From assembly GCA_012934845.2 (NCBI GenBank), contig WNNJ02003558.1, forward strand, positions 1 to 64,000: DNA of 64,000 nt. Direction: 5' to 3'. Origin of the DNA: Pomphorhynchus laevis (taxonomy: Eukaryota; Acanthocephala; Palaeacanthocephala; Echinorhynchida; Pomphorhynchidae). The notes beneath the pieces were generated by a model. It searched no databases, was not told the DNA's origin, and saw only the letters and a program-made list of their open reading frames with translations. Of the stretch, positions 1-10,882 are shown one piece after another (within the stretch, counting starts at the first letter, position 1; every line of letters starts with the position of its first letter). A program made the translations under genes and the position numbers.

Positions 1-71
1 GGTAAAACGCTTCTGTTCAGAATATATGGCCGAATTTGCTAGAAATCCCAGGAGGCGGTGTAATCACAATT

Positions 72-72
72 C

Positions 73-149
<77 letters not shown>
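72..149. repeat. (AT)n microsatellite
   Basis: An uninterrupted run of about 75 bases of alternating A and T. It borders the tandem-inverted repeat block on its left; a second (AT)n run borders the same block on its right. Open frames reading Ile-Tyr repeats here are artefacts. The first 70 bases of the window show no recognisable feature. Confidence 0.97.
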
Positions 150-151
<2 letters not shown>

Positions 152-213
152 AGTAAGTGTTCGAATCGAGCATATTCTTCAGTCTGCAAACTCTCGTCAC
201 TCCTAGACGGTCA

Positions 214-271
214 TGTGATAGCCGGCAGCCATCGTCAGTAAGATGAACTATCACACGCCGTTTCGGCTGCC
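214..271 (+). ncRNA. Interleaved-helix RNA motif, family A copy 1
   Basis: Read on the + strand, 214-221 (TGTGATAG) pairs with 248-255 (CTATCACA), and 224-230 (GGCAGCC) pairs with 265-271 (GGCTGCC). The helices interleave as in a pseudoknot. A short CATC/GATG hairpin can form between them. On the - strand the unpaired blocks read CTGACGA and GAAAC, which match hammerhead core blocks and flank the second helix. Family B at 28.6 and 29.0 kb keeps the loop blocks but has different helix sequences that still pair, so the structure is supported by covariation. The active strand and the chemistry are unknown. Confidence 0.6.
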
Positions 272-570
272 TCTGTGACATTGTGAAAATGCATTTCCGA
301 CATCTAGCTTAAATTGTTGGTGGCGTTAGCTCTTAAATCCAACAATTTGCAATGCAGACCATCATAAACAACCAGAGGATCAAACTTTCGGATGCTTGAC
401 TGTAAGAAACCGAGATTGAGTGGATCAATTCTTTCTATATAATCATAAGAGTTTCGTTTGAATCGGTATTGCTCGAGATTGCGAATAGCAATTCTTTCCG
501 TATATTTAAGTAAGTGTTCGAATCGAGCATATTCTTCAGTCTGCAAACTCTCGTCACTCCTAGACGGTCA

Positions 571-628
571 TGTGATAGCCGGCAGCCATCGTCAGTAAGA
601 TGAACTATCACACGCCGTTTCGGCTGCC
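571..628 (+). ncRNA. Interleaved-helix RNA motif, family A copy 2
   Basis: This is the same motif as at 214-271, one 357-bp period downstream, with all four helix strands unchanged. It lies in the second direct unit of the array. Confidence 0.58.
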
Positions 629-1131
629 TCTGTGACATTGTGAAAATGCATTTCCGACATCTAGCTTAAATTGTTGGTGGCGTTAGCTCTTAAATCCAAC
701 AATTTGCAATGCAGACCATCATAAACAACCAGAGGATCAAACTTTCGGATGCTTGACTGTAAGAAACCGAGATTGAGTGGATCAATTCTTTCTATATAAT
801 CATAAGAGTTTCGTTTGAATCGGTATTGCTCATGACCGTCTAGGAGTGACGAGAGTTTGCAGACTGAAGAATATGCTCGATTCGAACACTTACTTAAATA
901 TACGGAAAGAATTGCTATTCGCAATCTCGAGCAATACCGATTCAAACGAAACTCTTATGATTATATAGAAAGAATTGATCCACTCAATCTCGGTTTCTTA
1001 CAGTCAAGCATCCGAAAGTTTGATCCTCTGGTTGTTTATGATGGTCTGCATTGCAAATTGTTGGATTTAAGAGCTAACGCCACCAACAATTTAAGCTAGA
1101 TGTCGGAAATGCATTTTCACAATGTCACAGA

Positions 1132-1189
1132 GGCAGCCGAAACGGCGTGTGATAGTTCATCTTACTGACGATGGCTGCCGGCTATCACA
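1132..1189 (-). ncRNA. Interleaved-helix RNA motif, family A copy 3 (inverted arm)
   Basis: The motif lies in the inverted arm, with helix strands at 1132-1138, 1148-1155, 1173-1179 and 1182-1189. In this orientation the hammerhead-like blocks GAAAC and CTGACGA are on the + strand in the order helix, GAAAC, 22 bases, CTGACGA, helix. Confidence 0.58.
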
Positions 1190-1312
1190 TGACCGTCTAG
1201 GAGTGACGAGAGTTTGCAGACTGAAGAATATGCTCGATTCGAACACTTACTTAAATATACGGAAAGAATTGCTATTCGCAATCTCGAGCAATACCGATTC
1301 AAACGAAACTCT

Positions 1313-1316
1313 TATG

Positions 1317-1352
<36 letters not shown>
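1313..1352. repeat. (AT)n microsatellite, right border
   Basis: Alternating A/T run closing the inverted arm of family A. It mirrors the run at 72-149. Confidence 0.9.
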
Positions 1353-1353
<1 letters not shown>

Positions 1354-3643
1354 TTTAATGAAGTGTAGAAAACAGGCAAAGACTATATAGTGATTATATA
1401 ATCACTATATATAGTGTTTATATATAATCCCTATATATAGTGCTTAAGAATTATTTAGATTATGTTGTTATTAGATTATGCTGTAGACAGTTTATAACGG
1501 AAAATGACTAAATAAATGCAAGGGTTAGTACTCATCAACTTTTGAATTTGAATATTTTATGAGTATTTGTACTTCGTATTAAATGTTTACACATTTGAGG
1601 ATCTTAATTTAATATTATAATGCAATATATATTATTACTAAACAAATCTTTTCCATTTTAAAATTTTATATTTTTATAATTGATATTTTTTTATAATTCC
1701 CCTCAAATAATATTATTAGGTTGCTAATTTCCGATCTATATAATCTAATTTTATCACTAAAGTTCAAATATGAAAGTATAGAATTTGCGTTATAAGTGAT
1801 TATATAAATATAATAATTAAATTTAATATAATAATAAATTTTGGTAATATACAAACATGTTTACATGTAGGTAAACATAAAAAATAAAAAGCGCAAACAT
1901 TAAACATAAGAAATAAAAAGAGCAAATTAAATATAAATTTAAAATTAAAACATTTAAATTAAGAAAAATTTAAAGTTAATAAAAAATGCAAGCTAATTTC
2001 ATAAATTAAGTTTATTAAGAATACATCTTAATTTAATAATAAGATATAAATTCAGAACATTTTTAAATTTTTTTCTTAATTCTTAAGTTAAAAAATACAT
2101 TCAAAATTTTAAAAGCTTTCAAAATTTTTTTTATTATTACAAAAGCCAGTAATAAATTTTTGCTTTACGGTGAAATGTGTAGGAACATTTTATTAACATA
2201 AATTAAAATTATTTTACATTTTATTAACATAAATTAAAATTATTTTATAAATTGGCAATTCTGATTTATAAATTAATTTTGAATTAAATTGGAAATCATA
2301 AAAATTATCTGTTATTGACTATTTAATATTTTTTAAATATTTGATATAATAAAACGAACATTCAACACAGCCAATAAGTGCATGTACGCCTTGTATTAAT
2401 GCTTTTGACAGAAGAAATATTTCTGGGATAGCAAGATCATATCATAAGTATACAAAGTTGGATATATGTAGATATTTTGTCAAAGAAAAATATCAGTAAA
2501 ATCTTAATTTCGGAAGCTTTAATATAAGAATTCAATTTTGTATAAGCGTTATAGCATTTTAGCTTACCTTTCGATAAGGTTATACACAAGGAATTAAAGC
2601 AGAATAACATTAAATTGCGTTCGTTTATTGAGTGCTCTAATTAAACGAAAAAGTCAGAGTCAAAAACACAAACTAAAAATTTGTAAAAATTGTGCGGAAT
2701 ATTAAAATATCAGCACCGTAGAATCTTCTAATTAATATGTCACATTTAGAGACACTGTAAAGGAAATATCTGCGCGTAGCATCTGTTATATCGAATATAA
2801 CAAAGATGTATAACTATGTGTTCGTACCTTTTTCGGATACCTCTTTTGTTCTTAAAATTTGCAGTAGAACTTTCATTCGGAGTGTGTAACTGCCCTTTTA
2901 GTATTTTTGTACATTAAACTTTGACGGATCAAAAATTGCTTTTAAATAAAGAAATTCAACAAAGTTATTAGTTATATGAAATAAGTGAAAAAACAAGTTT
3001 TACCGCTAAATCTGCGTACAAATAAATTTTAGAATTGGTGATTAAAAACGAGTTCTTAAAAGCCGTCGAAGAGCTAAAATTTCAAAACTTTGCTATTTAT
3101 AATTAAAAGTGCATTCTCGAAGAAGATTTGAAGTATTAGTGAAAAGTTGAAATGTTTTTTATGTGTGAAATTTACAAACTTTGTAAAATATGATTTTCTA
3201 CGTGAAGTGATAACAAGAAAAGATGATTTACAATTGCTTATGGAATTTGACTTGTATAAATTTTATTACCAATAAAATTATTGGTAATAAATTATCGTGT
3301 ATTGCAATAAATTTTATTGCAATACACGATAAGATAGCAGATGCCATAAGTTAAATGTTACATCATGACAAAACCTCGTTACAGGTGAAATATTAACAAT
3401 GCGATTTTAATGGAACAAGCTCGAAAAACTTTTTGATAGCTAGTTTTAAGAATAAAGCTTGTCGTATGTATCTGGTTTGCTTACTTGGTTTTGTTTTCTG
3501 TATTTTTATTATTTATTTAAATAACCTTATAACCTTTAACAAAAAATTATTATTACAAACCTTTAATTTATAAAACATTATCCAATTAATATATAATATA
3601 TTATAATATATAATATTGTATATATTATTATAATTATATATTA
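1353..3643. other. AT-rich intergenic or intronic DNA, no gene seen
   Basis: No credible coding exon was found. A 31-base unit is duplicated in tandem at 2185-2246. Two adjacent hairpins lie at 3258-3333: one around ATTACCAATAA and one around CGTGTATTGCAATAAA. The remainder is low-complexity A/T sequence. If the exon at 6805 belongs to a gene entering from the left, this stretch could be part of its introns. Confidence 0.6.
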
Positions 3644-5114
3644 TCATAATTTTTAAAATAAATATGGGTTTATGATATTGATAAACTAAATAAGTTAAAA
3701 CCTATTAATGTTTCCTGTGTGTAGTGAGTTATCATTTTTATATGATGTAATATTTTTATATTGTATAATATTAATATAAAATATTATATTATAATATTTG
3801 TATAATATAATATTATTGTATATAATAATTATTATCATAATACTTGGATTTATTTGAAACTAAAAAAGTTAATTAATAACAAAATAAATGAAATAATTTA
3901 TAATAAAGTCAAAAAATAAATTGTAGTTTTCTATTGTTAACTACAATAGTCAACACTAACATCTACGTTTGTAAGGAAAAATGAAAAGATGCTATTAAAC
4001 AGATTATATTATATAGATTAAATTAAACAGATTGCATTATATATTAAACAGATTGTTTTACTTATGATTTAGCTAGCAGCGGCTAATTAAATTGTTATTT
4101 ATAATAAAGTCATGCTACAAAATTTTTAATTAATTAAATTGACGTTTTTGATTAATTTATTAAATTAATTATTTTATTTATTAATTATTTTAAATTAATC
4201 ATTTAATTAAATTGAGTGCACGACACGAATCATCGAATCTATTAGTTTTTATTATAACCGATAATAAATTGTATTTGTCAAAATACAATTACAAATGATT
4301 GGATTTCTAGTGATTACCATTCCTGCTGTGTAGTGAGTCATCATTTTTATATCGAGAGAAAGCATAAATTTGAAAGGGTAATAAATGTTTTAATAATATA
4401 TGATGATGTAATAGCTAATATATTAATTGATGTTTATAAAGGAAATTTTTGTTTAAGTAATATCAAAGCATCAACGAAATAAAATAAATGGATTTTGTTT
4501 GGAAATATTTTTAAGTTATTTTTTTGATACGGAAACGAATTACTGAAATTAGAAACAAATTGTAGAAACAATAATTAATATTGCATCATTTATTATTTAT
4601 GCAGGATTGAAATATTACATAACTGCTCGTGACAAAGATATTGTGGTTATGTACATAATATCTAGATAACTTGTCATTATTGTTGACGAATATATTCGCT
4701 TGAAATATATGGCTACTTAGATTTCGCATCCAAACTAGCGAAGGTAAATTCAATACCTACAGATTCCATTATTTTAATGTTTATATGAATGAATATCATT
4801 TGTGATTTATATAAAAATCTCTTATCTGTATATTTAAATAACTTAATTTAATTAAATAATTGTATTTAGTATAGAATTTTTTAGAATAAATTGTTTTATT
4901 TACAATTAATAAACTGGTGATAAAGTTTTATTTTGTAAGAATCATTCATAAAAAATTTACTAATAACATCGATTTAAATAATAAGGATTTAAATTTTGCA
5001 CTTTGGGCAAATATAGACATTTCCAAATAAACAAATACGGTTAAAAACTTAGCTTTTGAAATATATAATTTTAATATAATCAAGCAAAGCTATACATATT
5101 CTTCGTGTGGCAAA
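3644..5114. repeat. 1.47-kb duplicated block, copy 1
   Basis: This block recurs at 48394-49864 at a constant offset of 44750 bases from one end to the other, so there is no net insertion or deletion. Only about two single-base differences were seen by eye. It has no long open frame and no clear terminal repeats; the left edge begins TCATAATTTTT and the right edge ends CGTGTGGCAAA. An internal segment (about 4205-4325) has a diverged relative at about 47405-47520. It could be a non-autonomous mobile element or a recent segmental duplication. Confidence 0.92.
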
Positions 5115-6136
5115 ATAAATTTACAAATTATGCATACATTAAATTACTGACCAAGTTAAGTATATTTTTGCAGAATGTATACTTTCCATAAACTATAACA
5201 TATATGCAATATACATAGATGCAATAAATGTTGCTTGTTTTTATTCAAAAACTTGATGTTTATAGTCCTAATGCATTTAAACAATCGATTCGTTAAATAT
5301 GACAACCGAAATTTATTTTGTAGCTCTTCAAAGAGATTTGCAGTAAATATCATACAAAACTTATCCTTCATGAAGCAACCTGCATAGTAATACTTTAATT
5401 TGGAAGTTGTATACTTAGTTCACTTGACTTTTTATATTCAAATGAGTCATTTGAATAATATTACATTTTGTGATATTTAGCCAATTTTGAAAATTTTTAT
5501 GAATTTTGATTAAAATAAATTCTTGCAAATTGCATATATAATAAGTTACACTAAAACTTTTTAAATTAACTTTTAAATGATCCCTGATGTTAAGGACTAT
5601 AAGGCATAATAACGAGCTGTATTTATTAAAAAATAGACAATTTAAAATCTTACTTGCACATATTACTTTATTAAAGTTCAAACTTAATATTTGATGTCAT
5701 TATAGATGTTTGTTATTTAAAAAGTCAATTAGCGCCAAATCTTGTTGTTGTACTATCCAGCAATCAGCGAAACATCCCTGGATTAGACATCCATTTAGTT
5801 CCTTTCAGTGAGCAGAATGGAAATTTTTTCAATCGATTACAACTGTTCAGATACGACTTTTTTCAATTTAAAAGATATCATCTTTAGCCATGTTTCAATT
5901 TAATATTTTACAGTAACAAGAATAATATCTCATTTATGAATATTATATTTTAATATTTTAATACTTATTTTATTTATACTAAACTGAATGAGAACTTAAG
6001 CTTATAAAATTAAGTTCATTTTGACTAAATATTTGTTAAAACTCAATTAATGCAAAGCCTTAGTTTCCATTAAGATTTTTATTGCAAACAATTAAGATTT
6101 ATTTTGCTTGATACGATTGCGAGAAGATTGAAATTC
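5115..6136. other. AT-rich, no gene seen
   Basis: Two short open frames on the - strand (5156-5371, 5415-5681) are composed of AT-rich codons, have no recognisable motif and no splice context, and are treated as chance. Nothing else is supported. Confidence 0.55.
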
Positions 6137-6364
6137 TTCACGCTTCGGTTCATTTAATGTAGTATGACGATCACAAGTGTAGGTAGGGTTTCAAATTAAA
6201 TGTAGAATCTTTCCCTATTAGCGCCGGTTCAATTTGAAATCAGAATTGATTTCAACTAAATTTGCAAAATGTTTAAATTAATGTATTTTATTAAATCTAA
6301 TTGTCAGTAAATCAGATAAGTCGAGTGATCGTCATCCAGCATTAAATGGACCCAAACGTGAAAC
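6137..6364. mobile_element. Small inverted-terminal-repeat element (MITE-like)
   Basis: A stretch of about 40 bases at 6137-6178 is the near-perfect reverse complement of 6320-6363. The best-matched part, CATTTAATG..GACGATCAC, is seen at 6151-6174 and mirrored at 6325-6351. The interior is about 140 bases of AT-rich sequence. The size, terminal inverted repeats and lack of coding capacity fit a MITE. It lies 440 bases upstream of the WDR59-like exon, presumably in its intron. The superfamily cannot be assigned because no target-site duplication was identified. Confidence 0.55.
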
Positions 6365-6804
6365 GTAAGTATTTGATCAGTTGCTGATGATGTCTACCAA
6401 TAATGAAATGTAGCGTACGGCTGTTAGCTTATAGATAGGATATGAGCAATGTGCATGATAAAAAGTAGTCATCAAAATTTTAATGATTTAATTATGTATT
6501 ATTGCTGATATTTTTTTATTGCTGTGTTATTAATTGCTGTGTTATTGCTGTGTTATTGTTTTTTTATTTATTATTGCTGTGTTATTAAATATATAATAAC
6601 CAATATCAGAAAAATAAATTTAATTTATAATTACCTATTAATATAATCGATAATTAAATGACACCAATGACAGTTTACGGTCATTGATTCGTATTTGTAA
6701 ACATGTTGTAGAAGTTGATTTGTAATCTTGCTATTTGAGTTATAATAAATATTTTAGAAATCGTTTTAATTTTGAAATGTAAATCAAATATTTTTGTCGT
6801 TTAG

Positions 6805-6952
6805 TCGTCAACCAGTGAAGGGTATTTATATATCGTGCATTGTGTGTTCTCATGGTGGACACATGGATCATGTGAAATTGTGGTTCGCGAAGAAGAGACG
6901 TTGCCGTTCAGGTTGTAGTCATCCGTGTGTATTCAACAAATACGTAGTATAA
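6805..6952 (+). CDS. WDR59-like terminal exon (GATOR2 zinc-binding C-terminus)
   Basis: An acceptor TTTAG at 6800-6804 is followed by one split base and 48 codons ending in TAA at 6950-6952. The peptide starts RQPVKGIYISCIVC and contains SHGGHMDHVKLWF followed by CRSGCSHPC. In WDR59, a subunit of the GATOR2 complex that relays amino-acid signals to TORC1 at the lysosome, the extreme C-terminus has the same layout: VKG, CxxC, GHGGH, a His/Trp-Phe stretch and a Cys-rich end. The preceding exon should finish in a CxxC pair; no such exon was found in the 6.8 kb to the left, so the rest of the gene lies further left beyond repeats, or this is a relic. A likely poly(A) signal AATAAA lies near 7125. 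Assignment is from memory of the family. Confidence 0.6.
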
Positions 6953-7384
6953 TCAGCAATCTGCTAATCTTACATTTTACTGTGTACCTCTTATCTCTAA
7001 AAGGCGCACTTTATTAGTTTTATTGATTGGATCAATGTGCAGAATGAAGTTATTGAAAAATTCTCATTATAACAATGACTGCACAATTAAATCTCGTTAA
7101 AATTAGTGTGAAATTGCTTGTAAAAATAAATATCTATCATAATGTAAAAAATCACTAGTTAAATTAATATACCAATCAAATAATATTATTTGATGACAAC
7201 GAAATAAATATATTTTTATAATATCAAATATTGTCTTATAAAATGAAAATATTCAATTGTAAATGATTGTATTGTCAATGTTTAAATTAATACAATTAGA
7301 CATTATTAATTCTGCTCATAATAATCGAGCGATTATTTAACTAAATCTCAATAATAACAACAGAATAAACTATTCTAAAATGCT

Positions 7385-8150
7385 CTACCTGATATGGAGG
7401 ATTTCAAATATCTTAAGGTATTGTTCTCGAGAGACGGCAGGAACATCAGGGAGATTGATAAGCGGATTTGTTTAGCTAACGCAACAATGCGTTTTTTGTA
7501 TAAGGTATGTCGTGGTGAAGCGGAGTTGTCATAGGCGAAACTTTCAGTTTACCAAGCAATATTAGTTTCTATCTTGACTTATGATCATGAGCTTTGGGTT
7601 GAACCGAAAGAATAATATCGTGGATGCAGGGGACTGAAATGAGGGTTTTCGCGGTGTGGCCAGACTTAGAGATAAGGTTAGGAATTCGGTCATCTGGGAT
7701 GAACTCGTAGTAAAGTCGCTGCTTATCCACATCGAAGAAAGTCAGTTGAGGTAGTAAGAACCTGTTCAAAGGATGTGTATGGATCGCCTTCCTCGGAGGA
7801 TTTTCCATACATAACTATCTGGAAAGAGACCTAGAGGTAACCTCGATACCGGTGGAGCGCTCAAATCTCGAAACTGACCGATGAAAGCCTTGGGCTATCT
7901 GAAAGAGAACTCTGATCTATGGGCCAGGATGGCGATGTCTGGAGTAGTTTGGATCATACACCGGATCCACGACAAACACCCGGACCAGTGGTTGACGATA
8001 AATATCTTGTACTTTTATATTTTTCTTGTCGAGGAATTGTTGTTGTCGAAATTCTGAAAATGAATATTTTCAAATATTCGAGAAAATTAAAATATGTCAA
8101 GAAATAGTTGTTGTGATTCATCCACTAAATTGGGATCTATTTTATCAAGT
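7385..8150 (+). mobile_element. 5'-truncated LINE fragment (3' end of the 39.9-kb LINE family)
   Basis: The sequence aligns by eye with 42690-43450 of the LINE at 39.9-43.4 kb. It encodes, over broken frames, the post-RT region: EDFKYLKVLFSRDGRN, then KRICLANATMRFLY, then ILTYDHELWVEP. The RT and endonuclease are missing. The 3' tail with its TTGTTGTCGAAATT blocks is shared with the longer copy, and both copies run into ATTCATCCACTAAATT at the end. Such 5' truncation is usual for LINE insertion. Stops and frameshifts show it is dead. Confidence 0.85.
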
Positions 8151-8559
8151 ATTCATCTTAAGAAATAGGAAAAATCTGGTTTGTTTGTTTTTTCTTGTCA
8201 AGAAATTGTTTTAAAAATTACGAAAATGAATATTTAAACTGAATATCAAAATATTGAAAATAAATATCGCAATATTGAAAATGAATAAATTATATTGTAA
8301 AAAATAGTATAATAATTCTATTTAATAATATTATATAATATTATAATAATATAGAGAGAGATTTATTTACACCTCATTGCTTCTCAGCATTAGGTGATAA
8401 AAAATAGCAAAAATATCAAAAAACAAAAAGCATAAAACCGACATTCACATCAAGTCAATCCGGACCAGAGACAACTTAGATAATTCAGAGCAGGAAAATA
8501 CATGTAAAAGGGAATTACAAGATTCCTTGCAAAAACTGCAAATACACAGACAGGACCAT

Positions 8560-9260
8560 TTGTGCAGAGGTATTCGGATGCGACAAAATTTGTCGTGGTA
8601 TTCATGGATGGATGCTCTCCATACAAAGAGTCTCTTTGACGAATCGGGAAAACGCCATTGCTGCTGAGTGTATACAGGCGTTAAATATGCTCGCGGACTT
8701 ATGAGGGCAACTTTTTAGTAAAAAGAGGCTAGATTAGAGAGAAAAGCAGAAGTCCTCCCAAGATTCATTGTCTTACACAAATGAAGCGAACAAAATTCTA
8801 ACTTAGCAAGTGTAGCAACAAGCGATGAAGAACATTTCGCTGACACTCCTATTACTCGCTTCAAGTAACCCCAAAGACATTTGTCGATTTGTTTGAAATT
8901 GACCTGAGACAAATCTTGCTAAATTATCCGTAAAGCATACTGAACAATCGGCAATAACATAATCTTAAAAAAAGGGAATGCTCCTTTGAAGGACAAAGAA
9001 CCTAACTTCCTGCCAAAAGTGGAAGTCAAGATTAATCTTGCCAATTTACTATCAAGATGTTTAGTAAACGACTATTTTGAGGTTAGTAAGACATCTAAGT
9101 AGCAATAACTACTACAGAACTCCAGAACATCGGTTCTATAAGAAAGACGATCCCGACGACGAAGGGGGCCTCCTCTTCTGAACTTTATAACCTTAGATTT
9201 ATTAATATTAACAATTAGTTGATGGATGACGCAATAGCGGGATAAGGCATCCAAAGACGC
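8560..9260 (-). mobile_element. Second LINE fragment, RT C-terminal region
   Basis: On the - strand, 9254-9072 encodes LIVNINKSKVIKFRRGG followed by a YLDV-type block, the segment that follows the RT palm in many non-LTR retrotransposons (TVN..KTKVV.FRRGG...YLGV). A further 65 residues at 8912-8715 and a shorter piece near 8640-8560 continue the same degenerate protein. It belongs to a different LINE family from the one at 7.4 kb; a CR1/L2/jockey-like clade is plausible but not shown. The catalytic palm is absent. There are several frame breaks. Confidence 0.7.
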
Positions 9261-9902
9261 TTGAGCTTATGACAAAGACTGCGTTAATAATATTATATAA
9301 TTATAATAATACAATTATAATTATAATATTTTTTTATAATATTAATAATGTATAATTATATATTACATAATATTTACATTTTATATTATTTACAAAAACA
9401 CAAACACAAAATTGTTGTACCTCTATCAAATCGTTGGCTTAAATGAAGCTGTCAATTTTGTGCCTTTCATATACGTCCATGTAGTTAATTGAATATAGTA
9501 GTGTCAATGCGTATGTATAACGGTAGCAATTAAGTGACAGATTCTGGGCGACAATGAATAAGTAATTATATATACATACATGAACGAAAGATTCTGCAGC
9601 TAGTTTTCAATGCGAAAATCATCTTGGGTGACCTAGCAAATATTCGATAGATAATTAAACATCCAGAACAGGATCAACAGTTTCGATTTTAATCGATCTT
9701 CATGATCTTACACTACAATCTATAATAATCATGCCAGAGAGCACCTCGGACATAGCAATTTTTGGTGATCATGATTATCAGGTTTAACATGCTGTGTTAA
9801 ACCTGATAATCATGGATTCGTTGCCTAGCAGTCAAGAGCGCAAGCCAAGTATGGATAGATACAGCTTGAATTTCGAACGAGTCAAATTTTGAAAGTGGAA
9901 GA

Positions 9903-10010
9903 GTTATTACTCAGCCTTTTGATGAGCTTGGGGCTACTAATATGTGGCAGAAAGCGGGCGAAACGAAAACGGCTGTGGCAATAGTGCCTTGAGTAGTCAG
10001 GGTGTATGAA
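9903..10010 (+). ncRNA. Hammerhead-like ribozyme core, unit E1
   Basis: The blocks are TTGATGA (9919-9925; consensus CTGATGA), a stem II with GCTTG pairing CGGGC, and GAAA (9960-9963). Stem I strands ATTACTC upstream and GAGTAGT downstream pair with one G-U. The first core base is changed and the cleavage triplet reads poorly, so this copy is probably weak or inactive. Confidence 0.55.
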
Positions 10011-10344
10011 ATCGTAAGTCATGAAGAAGGATTCTGTAGCTAGTTTTCAATGAGAAAGTCATCTTTGGTGACCTAGCAAATATTCAATAGATAATTTAAC
10101 ATCCATAACAGGATCAACAGTTTCAATTTCAATCGATCTTCATGATCTTACACTACACAATCTATAATAAGCATGCCAGAGAGCATCTCGAACAATGCAG
10201 TTTCTGGAGATCATGGTGGAAGGTTTCATATACTGTGTTAAATCTGATAATCATGGATTCGTTGCCTAGCAGTCAAGAGCGCAAGCCAAGTATGGATAGA
10301 TACAGCTTGAATTTCGAACGAGTCAAATTTTGAAAGTGGAAGAG

Positions 10345-10452
10345 TTATTACTCAGCCTTTTGATGAGCTTGGGGCTACCAATATGTGGCAGAAAGCGGGC
10401 GAAACGAAAACGGCTGTGGCAATAGTGCCTTGAGTAGTCAGGGTGCATGAAA
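10345..10452 (+). ncRNA. Hammerhead-like ribozyme core, unit E2
   Basis: Same layout as E1: TTGATGA at 10361-10367, GAAA at 10401-10404 preceded by GCGGGC, and stem I strands kept. It shares the E1 change at the first core base. Confidence 0.55.
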
Positions 10453-10784
10453 TCGTAAGTCATGAAGAAGGATTCTGTAGCTAGTTTTCAATGAGAAAGT
10501 CATATTTGGTGACCTAGCAAATATTCAATAGATAATTGAACATCCATAACAGGATCAACAGTTTCGATTTCAATCGATCTTCATGATCTTACACTACACA
10601 ATCTTAAATAAGCATGCCAGAGAGCATCTCGGACAATGCAGTTTCTAGAGATAATGATGGAAGGTTTAATATGCTGTGTTAAATCTGGTAATCCTGAATT
10701 CGTTGCCTATCAGTCAAGAGCGCAAGCCAAGTATGGATAGCGACAGCTTGAATCTCGAATGAGTCAAATTTTGAAAGTGGAAGA

Positions 10785-10882
10785 GTTATTACTCAGCCTT
10801 CTGATGAGCTTGGGGGCTACCAATATGTGGCAGAAAGCGGGCAAAACGAAAACGGCTGTGTCAATGGTGCCGTTAGTAATCC
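10785..10882 (+). ncRNA. Hammerhead-like ribozyme core, unit E3
   Basis: CTGATGA at 10801-10807 is intact, followed by GCTTG. The partner GCGGGC precedes AAAA at 10843-10846, where GAAA is expected. A short stem III (ACG with TGT) leads to a GTC at 10860-10862, the expected cleavage site. Stem I forms from ATTACT (10788-10793) and AGTAAT (10875-10880), with an internal loop and a short inner helix, as natural type I hammerheads have. The change at the GAAA should weaken this copy; the consensus of the three units is a complete core. Confidence 0.6.

Larger units (their letters stand above)
145..1330. repeat. 357-bp repeat, tandem then inverted (family A)
   Basis: Unit 1 (about 145-502) is followed by a second direct unit (about 503-831), in which the same landmarks recur 357 bases later. 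At 831/832 the sequence switches to the reverse complement and runs back through more than one unit to about 1330, where it enters (AT)n. The block is therefore a large imperfect palindrome built from a tandem array, with microsatellites on both sides. Unit copies are almost identical, which suggests recent amplification or an assembly fold-back. Short open frames on both strands repeat with the unit and have no recognisable product. Each complete unit carries the structured RNA motif listed separately. Confidence 0.9.

Noticed and set aside
214-271. Direct assignment of families A and B to HDV-like or hammerhead ribozymes
   Set aside because: The + strand fold has HDV-like order but no recognisable catalytic joint. 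The - strand has hammerhead words but no room for stems I and III. The class is left open.
26-281. Open frames with Ile-Tyr repeats on both strands
   Set aside because: They are the (AT)n microsatellite read in frame and continue into the family A repeat; no protein is implied.
304-1358. Several 67-94-codon frames that repeat on both strands
   Set aside because: They are copies of the same frame in the tandem and inverted family A units. They overlap the structured RNA motif and match no protein family I know.
6310-6359. Possible exon KSSDRHPALNGPKRE before a GTAAGT donor, in phase with the WDR59-like exon
   Set aside because: The same bases form the right terminal inverted repeat of a small MITE-like element, and the expected CxxC pair is absent.
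6385-6416. CTGATGA followed 14 bases later by GAAA
   Set aside because: The intervening bases cannot form stem II.
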